DNA of 64,000 nt from the NCBI RefSeq assembly GCF_000369505.1, contig NZ_KB850055.1:124001-188000 (forward strand), read 5' to 3'. Position 1 is the stretch's first letter, and each line of letters starts with the position of its first letter. The stretch comes from Acinetobacter sp. NIPH 298 (GTDB lineage: Bacteria > Pseudomonadota > Gammaproteobacteria > Pseudomonadales > Moraxellaceae). The translations under genes were made by a program, and so were the position numbers. Shown one piece after another: positions 35,362-44,523 of this stretch. The notes under the pieces were generated by a model, which saw only the letters and a list, made by a program, of their open reading frames with translations, had not been told where the DNA came from and made no database searches.

Positions 35362-37197
35362 ATGTCAGATATTAAAACTCTCCGTAACATTGCCATTATT
35401 GCGCACGTCGATCATGGTAAAACGACTCTTGTAGACAAACTTTTACAACAATCAGGTGCTCTTGGTGATCGCGCAGGCGAGATTGAACGTGTTATGGATT
35501 CTAACGCGCTTGAGTCTGAACGTGGTATTACCATTCTTGCAAAAAATACTGCAATCAAATGGTTAGATGCACGCACAAACACTGAGTATCGCATCAACAT
35601 CGTTGACACCCCGGGACACGCCGATTTCGGTGGTGAAGTAGAACGTGTCTTGTCGATGGTCGATTGCGTATTACTTTTGGTTGATGCACAAGAAGGTCCA
35701 ATGCCACAAACTCGTTTTGTGACACAAAAAGCCTTTGCGCGTGGTTTGAAGCCAATCGTGATTATCAACAAAGTTGACAAGCCAAGCGCACGTTGTGACT
35801 GGGTTATCGATCAAGTATTTGATTTATTTGATAACCTTGGTGGTTCTGACGAACAGTTAGACTTCCCAATCGTTTATGCATCAGGTCTTCGTGGTGTTGC
35901 TGGTCCTTCACCTGAAGAACTTGCTGACGATATGACGCCATTGTTCCAAACCGTTGTAGATATCGTTGAGCCACCAGCAGTAGATGTTGATGGTCCATTC
36001 CAAATGCAGATTTCTTCACTTGACTATAACAGTTTTGTTGGTGTAATCGGTGTTGGTCGTATTCAACGTGGTTCAGTTAAATTGAACACACAAGTAACTG
36101 TAATCGATAAAGAAGGTAAGACGCGTAATGGTCGTATCTTAAAAATTATGGGTTACCATGGTTTAGAACGTGTTGATATTACCGAAGCAAACGCTGGTGA
36201 CATCGTTTGTGTAACTGGTATCGATGCACTTAACATTTCTGACACCATTTGTGATCCGAAAGCGGTTGAAGCTTTACCACCATTGTCTGTCGATGAACCA
36301 ACTGTTTCGATGACATTCCAAGTAAACAATTCACCGTTTGCTGGTAAAGAAGGTAAGTTTGTAACATCACGTAACATTCGTGAACGTCTTGATCGTGAAT
36401 TGATTCATAACGTTGCACTTCGTGTAGAAGATACTGACAGTCCAGACCGTTTCAAAGTGTCTGGTCGTGGTGAGCTTCATCTTTCTGTATTGATCGAAAA
36501 CATGCGTCGTGAAGGCTTTGAAATGGGCGTATCACGTCCACAAGTGATCATGAAAGAAATCGATGGTGTGAAACACGAGCCATTCGAAAACGTGACTTTT
36601 GACGTTGAAGAACAGCATCAAGGTTTCGTTATGGAACAAATGGGTTTCCGTAAAGGCGAAATGACCAATATGGAAGTTGACGGCAAAGGTCGTATGCGTA
36701 TTGAGGCAACTGTTCCTTCACGCGGTTTGATTGGTTTCCGTTCAGAATACCTAACCATGACTTCTGGTACGGGTATCATGACGTCAAGCTTCTCGCATTA
36801 TGGTCCTGCAAAACAAGGTACTGTCGCACAACGTCAAAACGGTGTTCTAGTTTCTATGGTTCAAGGCGTATGCTTGGGCTATGCATTGTTCACATTGCAA
36901 GACCGTGGTCGTTTATTTGCTAAACCACAGTTAGAAGTTTATGAAGGTATGATCGTAGGTATTAACTCACGTTCTGACGACATGGCTGTTAACCCGACTA
37001 AAGCGAAACAGTTAACCAACGTACGTGCATCTGGTACAGACGAAGCGTTAACCTTAGTTCCTGCAATTGAATTCACGCTTGAACAGGCACTTGAATTCAT
37101 TGAAGATGATGAATTAGTTGAAGTAACACCTAAATCTATTCGTATTCGTAAACGTTATCTTACTGAAGGCGAACGTAAGCGTAACCGTGGTAAATAA
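35362..37197 (+). CDS. typA: Ribosome-associated GTPase TypA/BipA
   Basis: TypA (BipA) is an EF-G-like GTPase that binds the 70S ribosome and aids 50S assembly and low-temperature growth. From the ATG at 35362 it has 611 residues, close to the usual size. GTPase motifs are visible: the P-loop AHVDHGKTTLVDKL, DTPGHADF, and NKVD. The C-terminal domain PRQ...FRSEYLTMTSGTGIM is the BipA-specific segment. The frame extends upstream by 50 codons to 35212, but that segment is AT-rich with no family similarity, so I reject it. A clear terminator follows. Confidence 0.96.
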   Translation: MSDIKTLRNIAIIAHVDHGKTTLVDKLLQQSGALGDRAGEIERVMDSNALESERGITILAKNTAIKWLDARTNTEYRINIVDTPGHADFGGEVERVLSMVDCVLLLVDAQEGPMPQTRFVTQKAFARGLKPIVIINKVDKPSARCDWVIDQVFDLFDNLGGSDEQLDFPIVYASGLRGVAGPSPEELADDMTPLFQTVVDIVEPPAVDVDGPFQMQISSLDYNSFVGVIGVGRIQRGSVKLNTQVTVIDKEGKTRNGRILKIMGYHGLERVDITEANAGDIVCVTGIDALNISDTICDPKAVEALPPLSVDEPTVSMTFQVNNSPFAGKEGKFVTSRNIRERLDRELIHNVALRVEDTDSPDRFKVSGRGELHLSVLIENMRREGFEMGVSRPQVIMKEIDGVKHEPFENVTFDVEEQHQGFVMEQMGFRKGEMTNMEVDGKGRMRIEATVPSRGLIGFRSEYLTMTSGTGIMTSSFSHYGPAKQGTVAQRQNGVLVSMVQGVCLGYALFTLQDRGRLFAKPQLEVYEGMIVGINSRSDDMAVNPTKAKQLTNVRASGTDEALTLVPAIEFTLEQALEFIEDDELVEVTPKSIRIRKRYLTEGERKRNRGK

Positions 37198-37216
37198 TTT
37201 TTTTAACAGAAAAGTG

Positions 37217-37247
37217 AAAAACCGCTAAATTTATTTAGCGGTTTTTT
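37217..37247 (+). terminator. Rho-independent terminator of typA
   Basis: ACCGCTAAA and TTTAGCGGT form the stem with a four-base loop, flanked by A- and T-runs. Confidence 0.85.
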
Positions 37248-37422
37248 ATTGCAAAACATAAAACAACGAGCGTGCTTAAATTCATCTTTTTATTAAAATA
37301 AAATATGTTGTTAAAGTGTGAAATAACTTTCATTTTTTTGAAAAAATATTAAATTATCAACTATATGGCTGGTCGCTGTGCCTGTGTAATAAACAATGCA
37401 AAAACAGGGCACGACAAAATTC

Positions 37423-37437
37423 AACTCTGGAGAGTTA
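37423..37437 (+). promoter_or_regulatory. Small hairpin around mscL ribosome binding site
   Basis: AACTC and GAGTT pair around TGGA so the GGAG of the ribosome site lies in the loop and 3' arm, immediately before the mscL start at 37440. The stem is only five base pairs, so the effect, if any, is mild. Confidence 0.35.
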
Positions 37438-37439
37438 AG

Positions 37440-37874
37440 ATGAGTATTATTCAAGAATTTAAAGAATTTGCTGTAAAAGGCAATGTAATGGATCTCGCCA
37501 TTGGTGTGATCATCGGTGGGGCTTTTGGTAAAATCATTGATTCAATGGTCAAAGATCTTTTGATGCCAATTATCTCATGGATATTGGGTGGCGATGTCGA
37601 CTACACCAACTGGTTTGTCGTATTGGGAGATAACCCGAATAGTATTAGTAATCTTGCAGCAGCCCAAGAAGCCGGTTTAAATGTGTTTGCGTATGGTAAT
37701 TTCATTACAGTATTGATTAACTTCTTATTATTGGCATGGGTGGTTTTCTTATTAGTTAAGGTGATGAACCGTCTACGCAAACAAGAAGAAGCTGCACCAG
37801 CAGAACCAGCGCCAACACCAGAAGATGTTCAATTGTTACGTGAAATTCGTGATGAGCTAAAAAAACAGGGCTAA
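37440..37874 (+). CDS. mscL: Large-conductance mechanosensitive channel MscL
   Basis: MscL forms a pentameric inner-membrane channel that opens under high membrane tension after osmotic downshock. The 144-residue product shows the signature [29 protein letters not shown] of the first helix, a second helix [20 protein letters not shown], and a cytoplasmic helix at the C terminus ([15 protein letters not shown]). I placed the start at 37440 after GGAGAG; the frame extends 25 codons upstream to 37365 without family similarity. A terminator follows. Confidence 0.96.
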   Translation: MSIIQEFKEFAVKGNVMDLAIGVIIGGAFGKIIDSMVKDLLMPIISWILGGDVDYTNWFVVLGDNPNSISNLAAAQEAGLNVFAYGNFITVLINFLLLAWVVFLLVKVMNRLRKQEEAAPAEPAPTPEDVQLLREIRDELKKQG

Positions 37875-37887
37875 ATTAGCTTTAAAC

Positions 37888-37916
37888 AAAAAACGGCACT
37901 TAAGATGCCGTTTTTT
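37888..37916 (+). terminator. Rho-independent terminator of mscL
   Basis: ACGGCA and TGCCGT pair around CTTAAGA, with six A before and six T after. Confidence 0.85.
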
Positions 37917-38034
37917 ATGGCTATTCGTTTCGGGGAGAGCTGGCGATATAGATTTGATGGTCATTTAAGCATCTAGGAAAATAGCCAACTTCATTCTAAG
38001 ATGCTATGCAAATATGAGGGAGAAAGAGACAAAA

Positions 38035-38367
38035 ATGAATCGATTGTTCGTCTACGGTACTTTATGTCCAAATCGAGAAAATGCGCATATTCTCGGTGGA
38101 ATTGGGGGAGACTGGCAGCAAGCCTTTGTGCATGGCACAGTACATATTTTAGATTGGGGACCAGATAAAGGCTTACCTGCAATTGTATTAAACCAAAAAG
38201 ATGCTTTGGTAGCAGGCTACTTATTTAGCACTGAAAAATTACAAGAAAATTGGCAAATGCTGGACGATTTTGAAGGAATGCAATACCAACGGGTACAGAC
38301 TGAAGTATATCTAATTTCGGGTGAAAGAATACTGGCATGGACCTATGTGATGAAAGCGCAAGACTGA
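38035..38367 (+). CDS. Gamma-glutamylcyclotransferase-like protein
   Basis: This 110-residue protein has the AIG2/GGCT (gamma-glutamylcyclotransferase) fold signature: the opening MNRLFVYGTLCPN, with the Y-G-T-L motif, and MLDDFEGMQYQRV near the middle, where the Glu is the catalytic acid of family members. Such enzymes release 5-oxoproline from gamma-glutamyl amines, but bacterial members often have other roles, so I give no pathway. The start ATG at 38035 replaces an upstream ATG at 38014. The ppiC relic follows at 68 bases. Confidence 0.86.
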   Translation: MNRLFVYGTLCPNRENAHILGGIGGDWQQAFVHGTVHILDWGPDKGLPAIVLNQKDALVAGYLFSTEKLQENWQMLDDFEGMQYQRVQTEVYLISGERILAWTYVMKAQD

Positions 38368-38434
38368 AAATTATTTCAGTTTCTGGGTGCTTAAATTTAA
38401 GCCCAATTCTGATTACCTCACCCCATCCATACGG

Positions 38435-38698
38435 AATTTGATTTCGATCAAGTGGAAACCAAACTGACTTTTAATCGGACCATGTAAGACGCGTTCAGCA
38501 GCACTGAAAACCAGTTTATCTATAACAGGAACAAGCTTCCTTTTTTGACTTCGCCTAACTCGCCACCACGTTTGGCTGAATTACAGGTTGAATATTTATT
38601 GTTTGGTAACTTTTGAAAAATCAGCACCCGAATGAATGCGTTTTTTCAATTGCTTAGCCATATCTTTATCTTTGACTAAAATATGTCAAATAATAGTT
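38435..38698 (-). pseudogene. Decayed copy of ppiC (parvulin)
   Basis: This segment is a degenerate copy of the intact ppiC at 40993-41271, aligned at an offset of 2568 bases. The two match closely from GAATTTGATTTCGATCAAGT through ATATGTC. Read on the minus strand it carries at least two in-frame stops: TGA in place of the Arg codon before HILVKDKDMA, and TAA in place of Tyr after SKVTKQ. A one-base deletion at CAAGCTTCC (CAAGCTGTCC in the intact gene) also breaks the frame. It has no start codon in frame. It marks the left side of a duplicated ppiC locus. Confidence 0.9.
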
Positions 38699-39013
38699 GT
38701 TGGTATGAGGTTGAGAGTGCGCCAATATACTTGAAAAATCATCTAGTTTGCCGACCTGCTTATTATAAAAATTTTTCTAAGAAAAATGGGCTATTTTTTA
38801 CGTTATAACATTTCAAATTTAAAAATAAATTTTTTTTGTAATTTTGATTAATTTAAATCAAAGAAAGAAAATCTTTTGTGAGGGCATTCACATTAATAAT
38901 TTATGTCATATCTAGACAATAAATGGCAGTCGCTGTTTAATTTTTAACTATTGATTGCGTACGGATTGTAAACGCAATTTAATTCAAGCAAATAAATAGA
39001 AGTGAACAGAGCT
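38699..39013. other. AT-rich region before membrane/protease module
   Basis: About 315 bases, strikingly AT-rich with poly-A and poly-T runs. I see no gene. ATTGCGT and ACGCAAT (38954-38978) form a small inverted repeat 36 bases upstream of the small membrane protein gene and may be an operator. Promoter boxes cannot be chosen with confidence in such biased sequence. Confidence 0.45.
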
Positions 39014-39328
39014 ATGAATAATAAGATGAAAGTTATCTTAAGTATTGTCATTATGTTTGGTTTGGTGATTGCACTGGTTGTTTATTTTAAACCAACTAAC
39101 GAAACGTCAGTTTCGGTCAATATGTATCCAATAGATACAACATCACAAAGTGCTCCAAACGATCAAAATGCCTTCGCAAGTCATCCAACTCAGTTAGCTT
39201 CTAATGTTGAACAGGCTGCCACTAGTACTTCGGGTGACAATGAGTTGGTTGATACTAAAAGTGATATGAGCATTCAACCGATTGATCCAGAAACCGATGT
39301 AGGCAACCAAATTATTGAACCAAATTGA
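39014..39328 (+). CDS. Membrane-anchored small protein next to protease
   Basis: I do not recognise this 104-residue protein. It has an uncleaved-looking N-terminal membrane helix (KVILSIVIMFGLVIALVVYF) after a short basic start MNNKMK, followed by about 75 polar residues rich in Ser, Thr, Asn, Asp, Gln and Pro, probably in the periplasm. The start at 39014 is preferred over a GTG at 39002. The subtilisin-like protease starts 45 bases downstream on the same strand, so they probably share a transcript. It could be a protease partner, inhibitor or substrate, but no motif decides this. Confidence 0.7.
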   Translation: MNNKMKVILSIVIMFGLVIALVVYFKPTNETSVSVNMYPIDTTSQSAPNDQNAFASHPTQLASNVEQAATSTSGDNELVDTKSDMSIQPIDPETDVGNQIIEPN

Positions 39329-39372
39329 TCAACATAATTTGTTAAAACAAGCAAAAAAAAAGGAAAATGTTT

Positions 39373-40788
39373 ATGATTTACAAAAAGATTCTGTTAGCGC
39401 TATGCATGGGGTTATCGTTTGGGGCTAGTAATGTACAAGCGCAAATTTCACCGCAGGCTGCAAATGCGCAATTGAGTAATGCTGCTAAACAAAAAATTCA
39501 ACAGGGTAAAATTGACATCAATGCATTATTACAAAATGCATCGAATGACCTGATTATTGAATATTATAACGATGCAGACCAAAATTTGACTGCGGCACAG
39601 TTAAGGAAGTATTTCCAACAACAAAAACAAATGATATCTAATCAATTTGCACAACAAAACTCGGGTGTTCAGTTGTTGCGTGATTACAATGCCTTACCTA
39701 TTAGTTTTTATCGTATACAAAATCGTAATGCGTTGGTGAATTTATTAAATAATCCAAATGTCAAAGCGGTCTATCCGAACCGTGTATCCAAAGCCACATT
39801 GTCACAGAGTTTAAACCAAATTGGTCAACCTGTAGCCAAAAATAAAGGCTTTACAGGTGCGGGTACAACAGTTGCAGTTTTAGATACAGGTGCAAATTAT
39901 AGACATCCCGATCTAGGAAGTTGTACTGCACCTGGCACGCCAGCTAGTTGTCGAGTCAGCTATGCACTTGATTTTGCACCAGAAGATAACTCATTGGATG
40001 ACAATGGTCATGGTTCAAATGTATCTTCAATTGTTGCTGGTGTTGCATCTGAGGCTAAAATTGTTGCTCTTGATGTATTTCGTGGCGGAAGTGCCTATGA
40101 TAGCGATATTATTTCGGCTTTAAACTGGGTGACGAATCAAGCGGAAACTCTCAATATCAAGTCGGCTAACTTGAGTTTGGGTAATTCAACAAGATATTCA
40201 TCAACTTGTACTTCTTCATCGTTGACTAATTCATTCCAAAAATTACGTAATGCGGGCGTAATCCCTGTGGTTGCTTCTGGTAATGATGCTTATACCAATG
40301 GTATCTCATATCCAGCATGCACAGCTGGTGCAGTCAGTGTTGGCGCTGTTTATGATGCAAATGTTGGAGGACGGGGTTATCAAAATTGCTCAGATCAGTC
40401 GACCTATATGGATAAAGTAACTTGCTTCAGTAATAGTGCATCAAATTTAACTTTATTGGCGCCAGGAGCACCGATTACGGCAGGGGGGTATACCCAAAGT
40501 GGTACATCCATGGCAGCTCCACATGTTGCGGGCGCAGTTGCTGTGTTGCTTGCAAATAATGCCTTACCAAATGCTAGCTTAGATGACATTGTAAACCGTT
40601 TGAAGAATACAGGAACATTGGTGACCGATCATCGTACGAATCAACGTTTTCCACGTCTGAACTTGAGTGCAGCAGTTGATGGTTTAACATCTTCAACACC
40701 AACACCAACACCAACACCAACACCAACACCAGCACCAAAGCAGGTGTGTACTAACTATTTCTTCTTTACAATCTGCCAGTATGTATAA
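39373..40788 (+). CDS. Secreted subtilisin-like serine protease (S8 family)
   Basis: This 471-residue product is a secreted subtilase. The signal peptide ends near NVQA (residue 23). An inhibitor-I9-type propeptide follows, with VKAVYPNRVSKATLSQS at its end. The catalytic triad is Asp171 in VAVLDTGANYRHPD, His213 in DDNGHGSNVSS and Ser379 in GTSMAAPHVAGAVA; the oxyanion Asn is in VVASGNDAYTNG. The C terminus has a (TP) repeat linker and ends KQVCTNYFFFTICQYV, with a possible disulfide. The start ATG at 39373 has AGGA eight bases upstream; the ATG at 39367 is too close. It lies between two ppiC copies, so its locus arose by duplication or insertion. Confidence 0.88.
   Translation: MIYKKILLALCMGLSFGASNVQAQISPQAANAQLSNAAKQKIQQGKIDINALLQNASNDLIIEYYNDADQNLTAAQLRKYFQQQKQMISNQFAQQNSGVQLLRDYNALPISFYRIQNRNALVNLLNNPNVKAVYPNRVSKATLSQSLNQIGQPVAKNKGFTGAGTTVAVLDTGANYRHPDLGSCTAPGTPASCRVSYALDFAPEDNSLDDNGHGSNVSSIVAGVASEAKIVALDVFRGGSAYDSDIISALNWVTNQAETLNIKSANLSLGNSTRYSSTCTSSSLTNSFQKLRNAGVIPVVASGNDAYTNGISYPACTAGAVSVGAVYDANVGGRGYQNCSDQSTYMDKVTCFSNSASNLTLLAPGAPITAGGYTQSGTSMAAPHVAGAVAVLLANNALPNASLDDIVNRLKNTGTLVTDHRTNQRFPRLNLSAAVDGLTSSTPTPTPTPTPTPAPKQVCTNYFFFTICQYV
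40694..40737 (+). repeat. ACACCA hexamer repeat in protease gene
   Basis: About seven tandem hexamers based on AACACC, the last degraded, encode a Thr-Pro linker. Because the unit is six bases, slippage changes linker length without breaking the frame. Confidence 0.8.
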
Positions 40789-40816
40789 ATTGAACGAAGT
40801 GAAATAGTTGAATGAG

Positions 40817-40849
40817 TGGCAACTGATATTTTATAAGTTGCCATTTTTT
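40817..40849 (+). terminator. Terminator after protease gene
   Basis: TGGCAACT and AGTTGCCA pair around an 11-base loop, followed by six T. It lies 28 bases past the protease stop. Confidence 0.78.
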
Positions 40850-40992
40850 ATGGATTCTTTTGCCAAACTTTACAAGTTCTTTAAACTTGCTTTGAATCGA
40901 TTGCTTATGGCGATACTACTGCAATTGTTCTTTCGGTTAGCCGAGAGTAAAGCATTACACAAGCCTTTGTGTTTTTAGAATTGGTTATTGAT

Positions 40993-41271
40993 TCACATTC
41001 TAAATTTGATTTCGATCAAGTGGAAACCAAACTGACTTTTAATCGGACCATGTAAGACGCGTTCAGCAGCGCTGAAAACCAGTTTATCTATAACAGGAAC
41101 AAGCTGTCCTTTTTTGACTTCGCCTAACTCGCCACCACGTTTGGCTGAATTACAGGTTGAATATTGCTTCGCAATTTTTGAAAAATCAGCACCAGAATGG
41201 ATACGTTTTTTCAATTGTTCAGCCATGTCTTTATCTTTGACTAAGATATGTCGAACAATAGCAGTTTTCAT
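40993..41271 (-). CDS. ppiC: Parvulin-type peptidyl-prolyl isomerase
   Basis: This 92-residue single-domain parvulin catalyses cis-trans isomerisation of prolyl bonds in folding proteins, in the cytoplasm. It has the family opening VRHILVKDKDMAEQLKKRI, the active-site CNSAKRGGELGEVKKGQLV and the closing GPIKSQFGFHLIEI; the length equals E. coli PpiC (about 93). A degraded copy lies 2.6 kb to the left at 38435-38698. It ends next to mutM: the mutM gene starts upstream on the same strand, with the ppiC start 22 bases past the mutM stop, so the two may be co-transcribed. Confidence 0.92.
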   Translation of the reverse strand: MKTAIVRHILVKDKDMAEQLKKRIHSGADFSKIAKQYSTCNSAKRGGELGEVKKGQLVPVIDKLVFSAAERVLHGPIKSQFGFHLIEIKFRM

Positions 41272-41293
41272 GCGCTGTTCTCCTTTAAAAAAA

Positions 41294-42115
41294 CTATGCT
41301 TTTTTCAGTTTCAATGGTTGGCATTGTGGGCAAAAAACACTTGCACGTTGTCCCAGTTTTAGGTTCTCTAAGGTCGTCTCACAGTTAACACACATCTCGC
41401 CAGCTCGACCATATGCCAAAAGGGTTTGTTGAAAATAACCATTTTCACCCATCGCATTGCTATAGTCACGTAAAGTCGAACCACCTAAATCAATGGCTTG
41501 TTGCAAGATTCGTTTGACTTCAATCACCAACTTTTCCACTTGAACTTTGGTTAAGGTTGACGCAGGTTGTGCTGGATGAACGCCGATATTAAATAGGCTT
41601 TCAGTCGCATAAATATTGCCTACACCGACCACGATATGATTATCCATTAAAGCAATTTTAATGCCGACATTTTTTTTGCTTAGTTTTTCTAAAAGATATG
41701 ACGAATTAAAATCATCACTTAACGGCTCGGGGCCAAGTGTGTCAATGAGCTTAGTTTGATTGTTTTGATCTAACCAAAGAATACAGCCAAAGCGACGAGG
41801 ATCATGATAGCGGAGCTGAAAATCTTCAAAATCAATCACCAGATGGTCGTGTTTTCTTAGTTCATCGCTCGGCTGACACAAACGAAAACTTCCAGACATA
41901 CCCAGATGCCAAAGCATTTGATCATGTTCAAACTCAGCTAAAATATACTTGGAGCGCCGTAAAAGGTGTATTAGGCGTTGGCCAACCAGCTTATCAATAT
42001 CATCAGGTATCGCCCAACGTAAACTGGCATTCCAGACTTTCACGGCTTGGACGCGCTGTTCCAATAAAGGTAACAGGCTGGTTTTGGTGGTTTCAACTTC
42101 AGGAAGTTCGGGCAT
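41294..42115 (-). CDS. mutM: Formamidopyrimidine-DNA glycosylase
   Basis: MutM (Fpg) removes 8-oxoguanine and other oxidised purines from DNA and nicks the abasic site. Its N-terminal proline is the nucleophile, so I place the start at ATG 42115 giving MPELPEVETT; the frame upstream to 42142 is not native. From there the 273-residue protein shows the catalytic P-E, ILAEFEHDQMLWHLGMSGSFR and the C-terminal zinc finger CVNCETTLENLKLGQRASVFCPQC. The ppiC gene follows at 22 bases. Both are oriented away from the TonB receptor. Confidence 0.95.
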   Translation of the reverse strand: MPELPEVETTKTSLLPLLEQRVQAVKVWNASLRWAIPDDIDKLVGQRLIHLLRRSKYILAEFEHDQMLWHLGMSGSFRLCQPSDELRKHDHLVIDFEDFQLRYHDPRRFGCILWLDQNNQTKLIDTLGPEPLSDDFNSSYLLEKLSKKNVGIKIALMDNHIVVGVGNIYATESLFNIGVHPAQPASTLTKVQVEKLVIEVKRILQQAIDLGGSTLRDYSNAMGENGYFQQTLLAYGRAGEMCVNCETTLENLKLGQRASVFCPQCQPLKLKKA

Positions 42116-42229
42116 AATAAGATCAAGTTGTTTCAACAACAATACAATGAGGGTAAATGTTTAACTTACAATTATGTCGATATTTAATTTTATTTGCCAA
42201 TATAGATCAGTAACAGCTTTGACTGATTT

Positions 42230-42262
42230 AGCTAAAATTAATGATATTCAGATAATTATAAA
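42230..42262. promoter_or_regulatory. Possible Fur box upstream of TonB receptor
   Basis: The sequence TAATGATATTCAGATAATTAT resembles a Fur-binding inverted repeat (consensus GATAATGATAATCATTATC) without matching it fully. It lies about 70-90 bases upstream of the receptor start. The region is AT-rich, so chance is a fair alternative. Confidence 0.4.
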
Positions 42263-42323
42263 ATAAATAGCGGCTTACTTTTAAAAATCATCGTTTCAAT
42301 TTTTTGAGAAATAAGGAATCTTC

Positions 42324-44456
42324 ATGCCTTTCTGGAAAATTAATCTGTTATACGGTTGTGTCGCAATGAGTATGGGGCTAAACAGTTCCTTACTATGGGC
42401 AGTCGAGCCTGATACTCAGAAGCCTGTGCAACTTCCAACGATTAAAGTCGAAGCTACACGTACAGATACAAGCTATCTACAGACACCCGCTTCGGTATTT
42501 CGCGTTGATGCACCTGAGCAAATACGGTCTGCACAGGTCAATCTAACTGAACTTGTGAAAGGAATTCCAAGCTTACAACTCAATAACCGTGAGAACTATG
42601 CGCAAGATTTACAGCTATCAATGCGTGGATTTGGTGCACGTTCTACTTTTGGTGTGCGAGGAATTCGTCTTTATGCCGATGGTATTCCTGCAACGATGCC
42701 TGATGGACAGGGGCAAACCTCGAATATTGATTTGAGTAGTTTAGATCACCTTGAAGTTTTGACGGGACCATTTTCCTCCCTTTATGGGAACTCCTCTGGT
42801 GGGACGATCTTGACAACGACCAAAGAGGGACAGGGTAAAGATTCAATCGAAATGAGCTATGCGGGTGGTAGTCACAATAAAAATCGTGCAGGTTTAGTTC
42901 TCCAAGGCGGTTCAAAACATGCCAATGAACCGAGTTATGTGATTAGCTCATCATATTTTGATACTGATGGCTATCGTGATCATAGTGATGCACGTAAGGT
43001 GCTCAACAATGCCAAGCTGACATGGGATCTTGACGATGGTTCGAAGATTAATTGGATCACCAATTACGTCAAAATTCATGCAAACGACCCTCAAGGATTG
43101 AATAAAACTCAGTGGCAGCAAAATCCTCGTCAAGTTAATGATGCCAATAATACCTATGATGTACGCAAAGATATTGAACAAACTCAAACTGGGGTGACAT
43201 GGTCGAAGCCAATTAATGATCAGCATGAGTTATATGTGATGGGGTATTGGGGCAATCGTCAGGTAACACAATATCAGTCTATACCTGCATCAGCTCAAGC
43301 CAATCCACGTCATGCCGGTGGGGTGATTGATTTCGATCGTAATTATTATGGTGCTGATTTCCGTTGGACTGGAAAAGAGTTGCTACCAAATACGAGCATC
43401 AGTCTTGGAGTTGCACTTGATAGCATGGATGAAGATCGTAAAGGCTATGAAAACTTTGTCTTAATGAGTAATCAGCCAAGTTATGGTGTGAAAGGTAATT
43501 TACATCGTAACGAAGACAATAGCTTATGGAATATCGATCCTTATTTACAAGCATCGTGGCAGTTTTTACCGACATGGCGAGTCGATACGGGCCTTCGTTA
43601 TAGTAATGTACATTACAAATCTAAAGACCATTACATTTCTGGTGTAAACGGTGATGATAGTGGCAAACATGATTATTCTAAGCTACTTCCATCCATTGCA
43701 TTAAGTTGGCAAGTTATTCCTGAACTTTTGGCTTATGTCAGTTATGCCAAAGGTTTTGAAACACCTACATTTACTGAAATGGCTTATCGCCCTGATGGTG
43801 TAGGCGGTTTTAATTTTGATCTTGATGCATCGAGCAGTGATACCTATGAGCTTGGCTTAAAATCACAAAATCAACTTGGTGATTTTACTTTGGCTGTTTT
43901 CCAAACCAAGACCAAAGACGACATTGTCTCCGCAGGCGCAAGCAATGGACGCACGACCTTTCGTAACGCTGATAAGACCTTGCGTGAAGGGATTGAGTTG
44001 ACATGGAACAAAGCACTTTGGCGTGATTTGGTGGCTAATGCCAGTTATGGTTATTTAGATGCAACTTTTGATTCAACGGTTCCTGCTGTTGGCTCTGTAG
44101 CAGAAATTGCCTCAGGAAATCTGATTCCTGGTATTGCGAAGCAACGTGCTTATGCAGCGGTGGCATGGAAACCAAACACTGGTTTTTATGGTGGGGTCGA
44201 TGCGCAGTATAATGACAAAATTTATGTGAATGATACCAACACTGAAGCAGCGCCAAGTTATACCACTGTTTCAGCCTACACAGGCTATCTCTGGACATTG
44301 AATGATTGGAACGTCAATGCGTATGCGCGAGTCGATAATATGTTGGATAAAAATTACGTCGGTTCAGTGATTGTAAATGATGGCAATGGACGCTTCTATG
44401 AACCTGCGGATGGGCGCAATTGGGGTGCTGGGATTAAAGTCACTAAACAGTTTTAA
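42324..44456 (+). CDS. TonB-dependent outer membrane receptor
   Basis: This 710-residue receptor has a signal peptide (cleavage near LLWA), then a TonB-box/plug region: VQLPTIKVEATR, TPASVFRVDAPEQI and LSMRGFGARSTFGVRGIRLYADGIPATMPDGQGQTS. The plug and barrel segments end in a C-terminal Phe after GIKVTKQF. The plug YADGIPATMPDGQGQ is found in the FecA/PupB-like group that imports ferric complexes, but the ligand is not identifiable. A Fur-like site is upstream, which would fit iron control. No siderophore synthesis gene adjoins. Confidence 0.9.
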   Translation: MPFWKINLLYGCVAMSMGLNSSLLWAVEPDTQKPVQLPTIKVEATRTDTSYLQTPASVFRVDAPEQIRSAQVNLTELVKGIPSLQLNNRENYAQDLQLSMRGFGARSTFGVRGIRLYADGIPATMPDGQGQTSNIDLSSLDHLEVLTGPFSSLYGNSSGGTILTTTKEGQGKDSIEMSYAGGSHNKNRAGLVLQGGSKHANEPSYVISSSYFDTDGYRDHSDARKVLNNAKLTWDLDDGSKINWITNYVKIHANDPQGLNKTQWQQNPRQVNDANNTYDVRKDIEQTQTGVTWSKPINDQHELYVMGYWGNRQVTQYQSIPASAQANPRHAGGVIDFDRNYYGADFRWTGKELLPNTSISLGVALDSMDEDRKGYENFVLMSNQPSYGVKGNLHRNEDNSLWNIDPYLQASWQFLPTWRVDTGLRYSNVHYKSKDHYISGVNGDDSGKHDYSKLLPSIALSWQVIPELLAYVSYAKGFETPTFTEMAYRPDGVGGFNFDLDASSSDTYELGLKSQNQLGDFTLAVFQTKTKDDIVSAGASNGRTTFRNADKTLREGIELTWNKALWRDLVANASYGYLDATFDSTVPAVGSVAEIASGNLIPGIAKQRAYAAVAWKPNTGFYGGVDAQYNDKIYVNDTNTEAAPSYTTVSAYTGYLWTLNDWNVNAYARVDNMLDKNYVGSVIVNDGNGRFYEPADGRNWGAGIKVTKQF

Positions 44457-44466
44457 TCTGTTGACC

Positions 44467-44505
44467 ACCACCAAATATCTGCTAGAAAAGTCGATATTTG
44501 GTGGT
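44467..44505. terminator. Strong hairpin between convergent genes
   Basis: ACCACCAAATATC and GATATTTGGTGGT form a perfect 13-bp stem with a 13-base loop, 10 bases past the receptor stop. T-tails are weak on both strands, so termination is likely but not certain. It also serves the convergent Sel1 gene. Confidence 0.6.
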
Positions 44506-44523
44506 TACGGGTAAAATAAAATA

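Noticed and set aside
37365..37439. Upstream extension of mscL by 25 codons
   Set aside because: The sequence [11 protein letters not shown] has no family similarity and the GGAG site fits the start at 37440.
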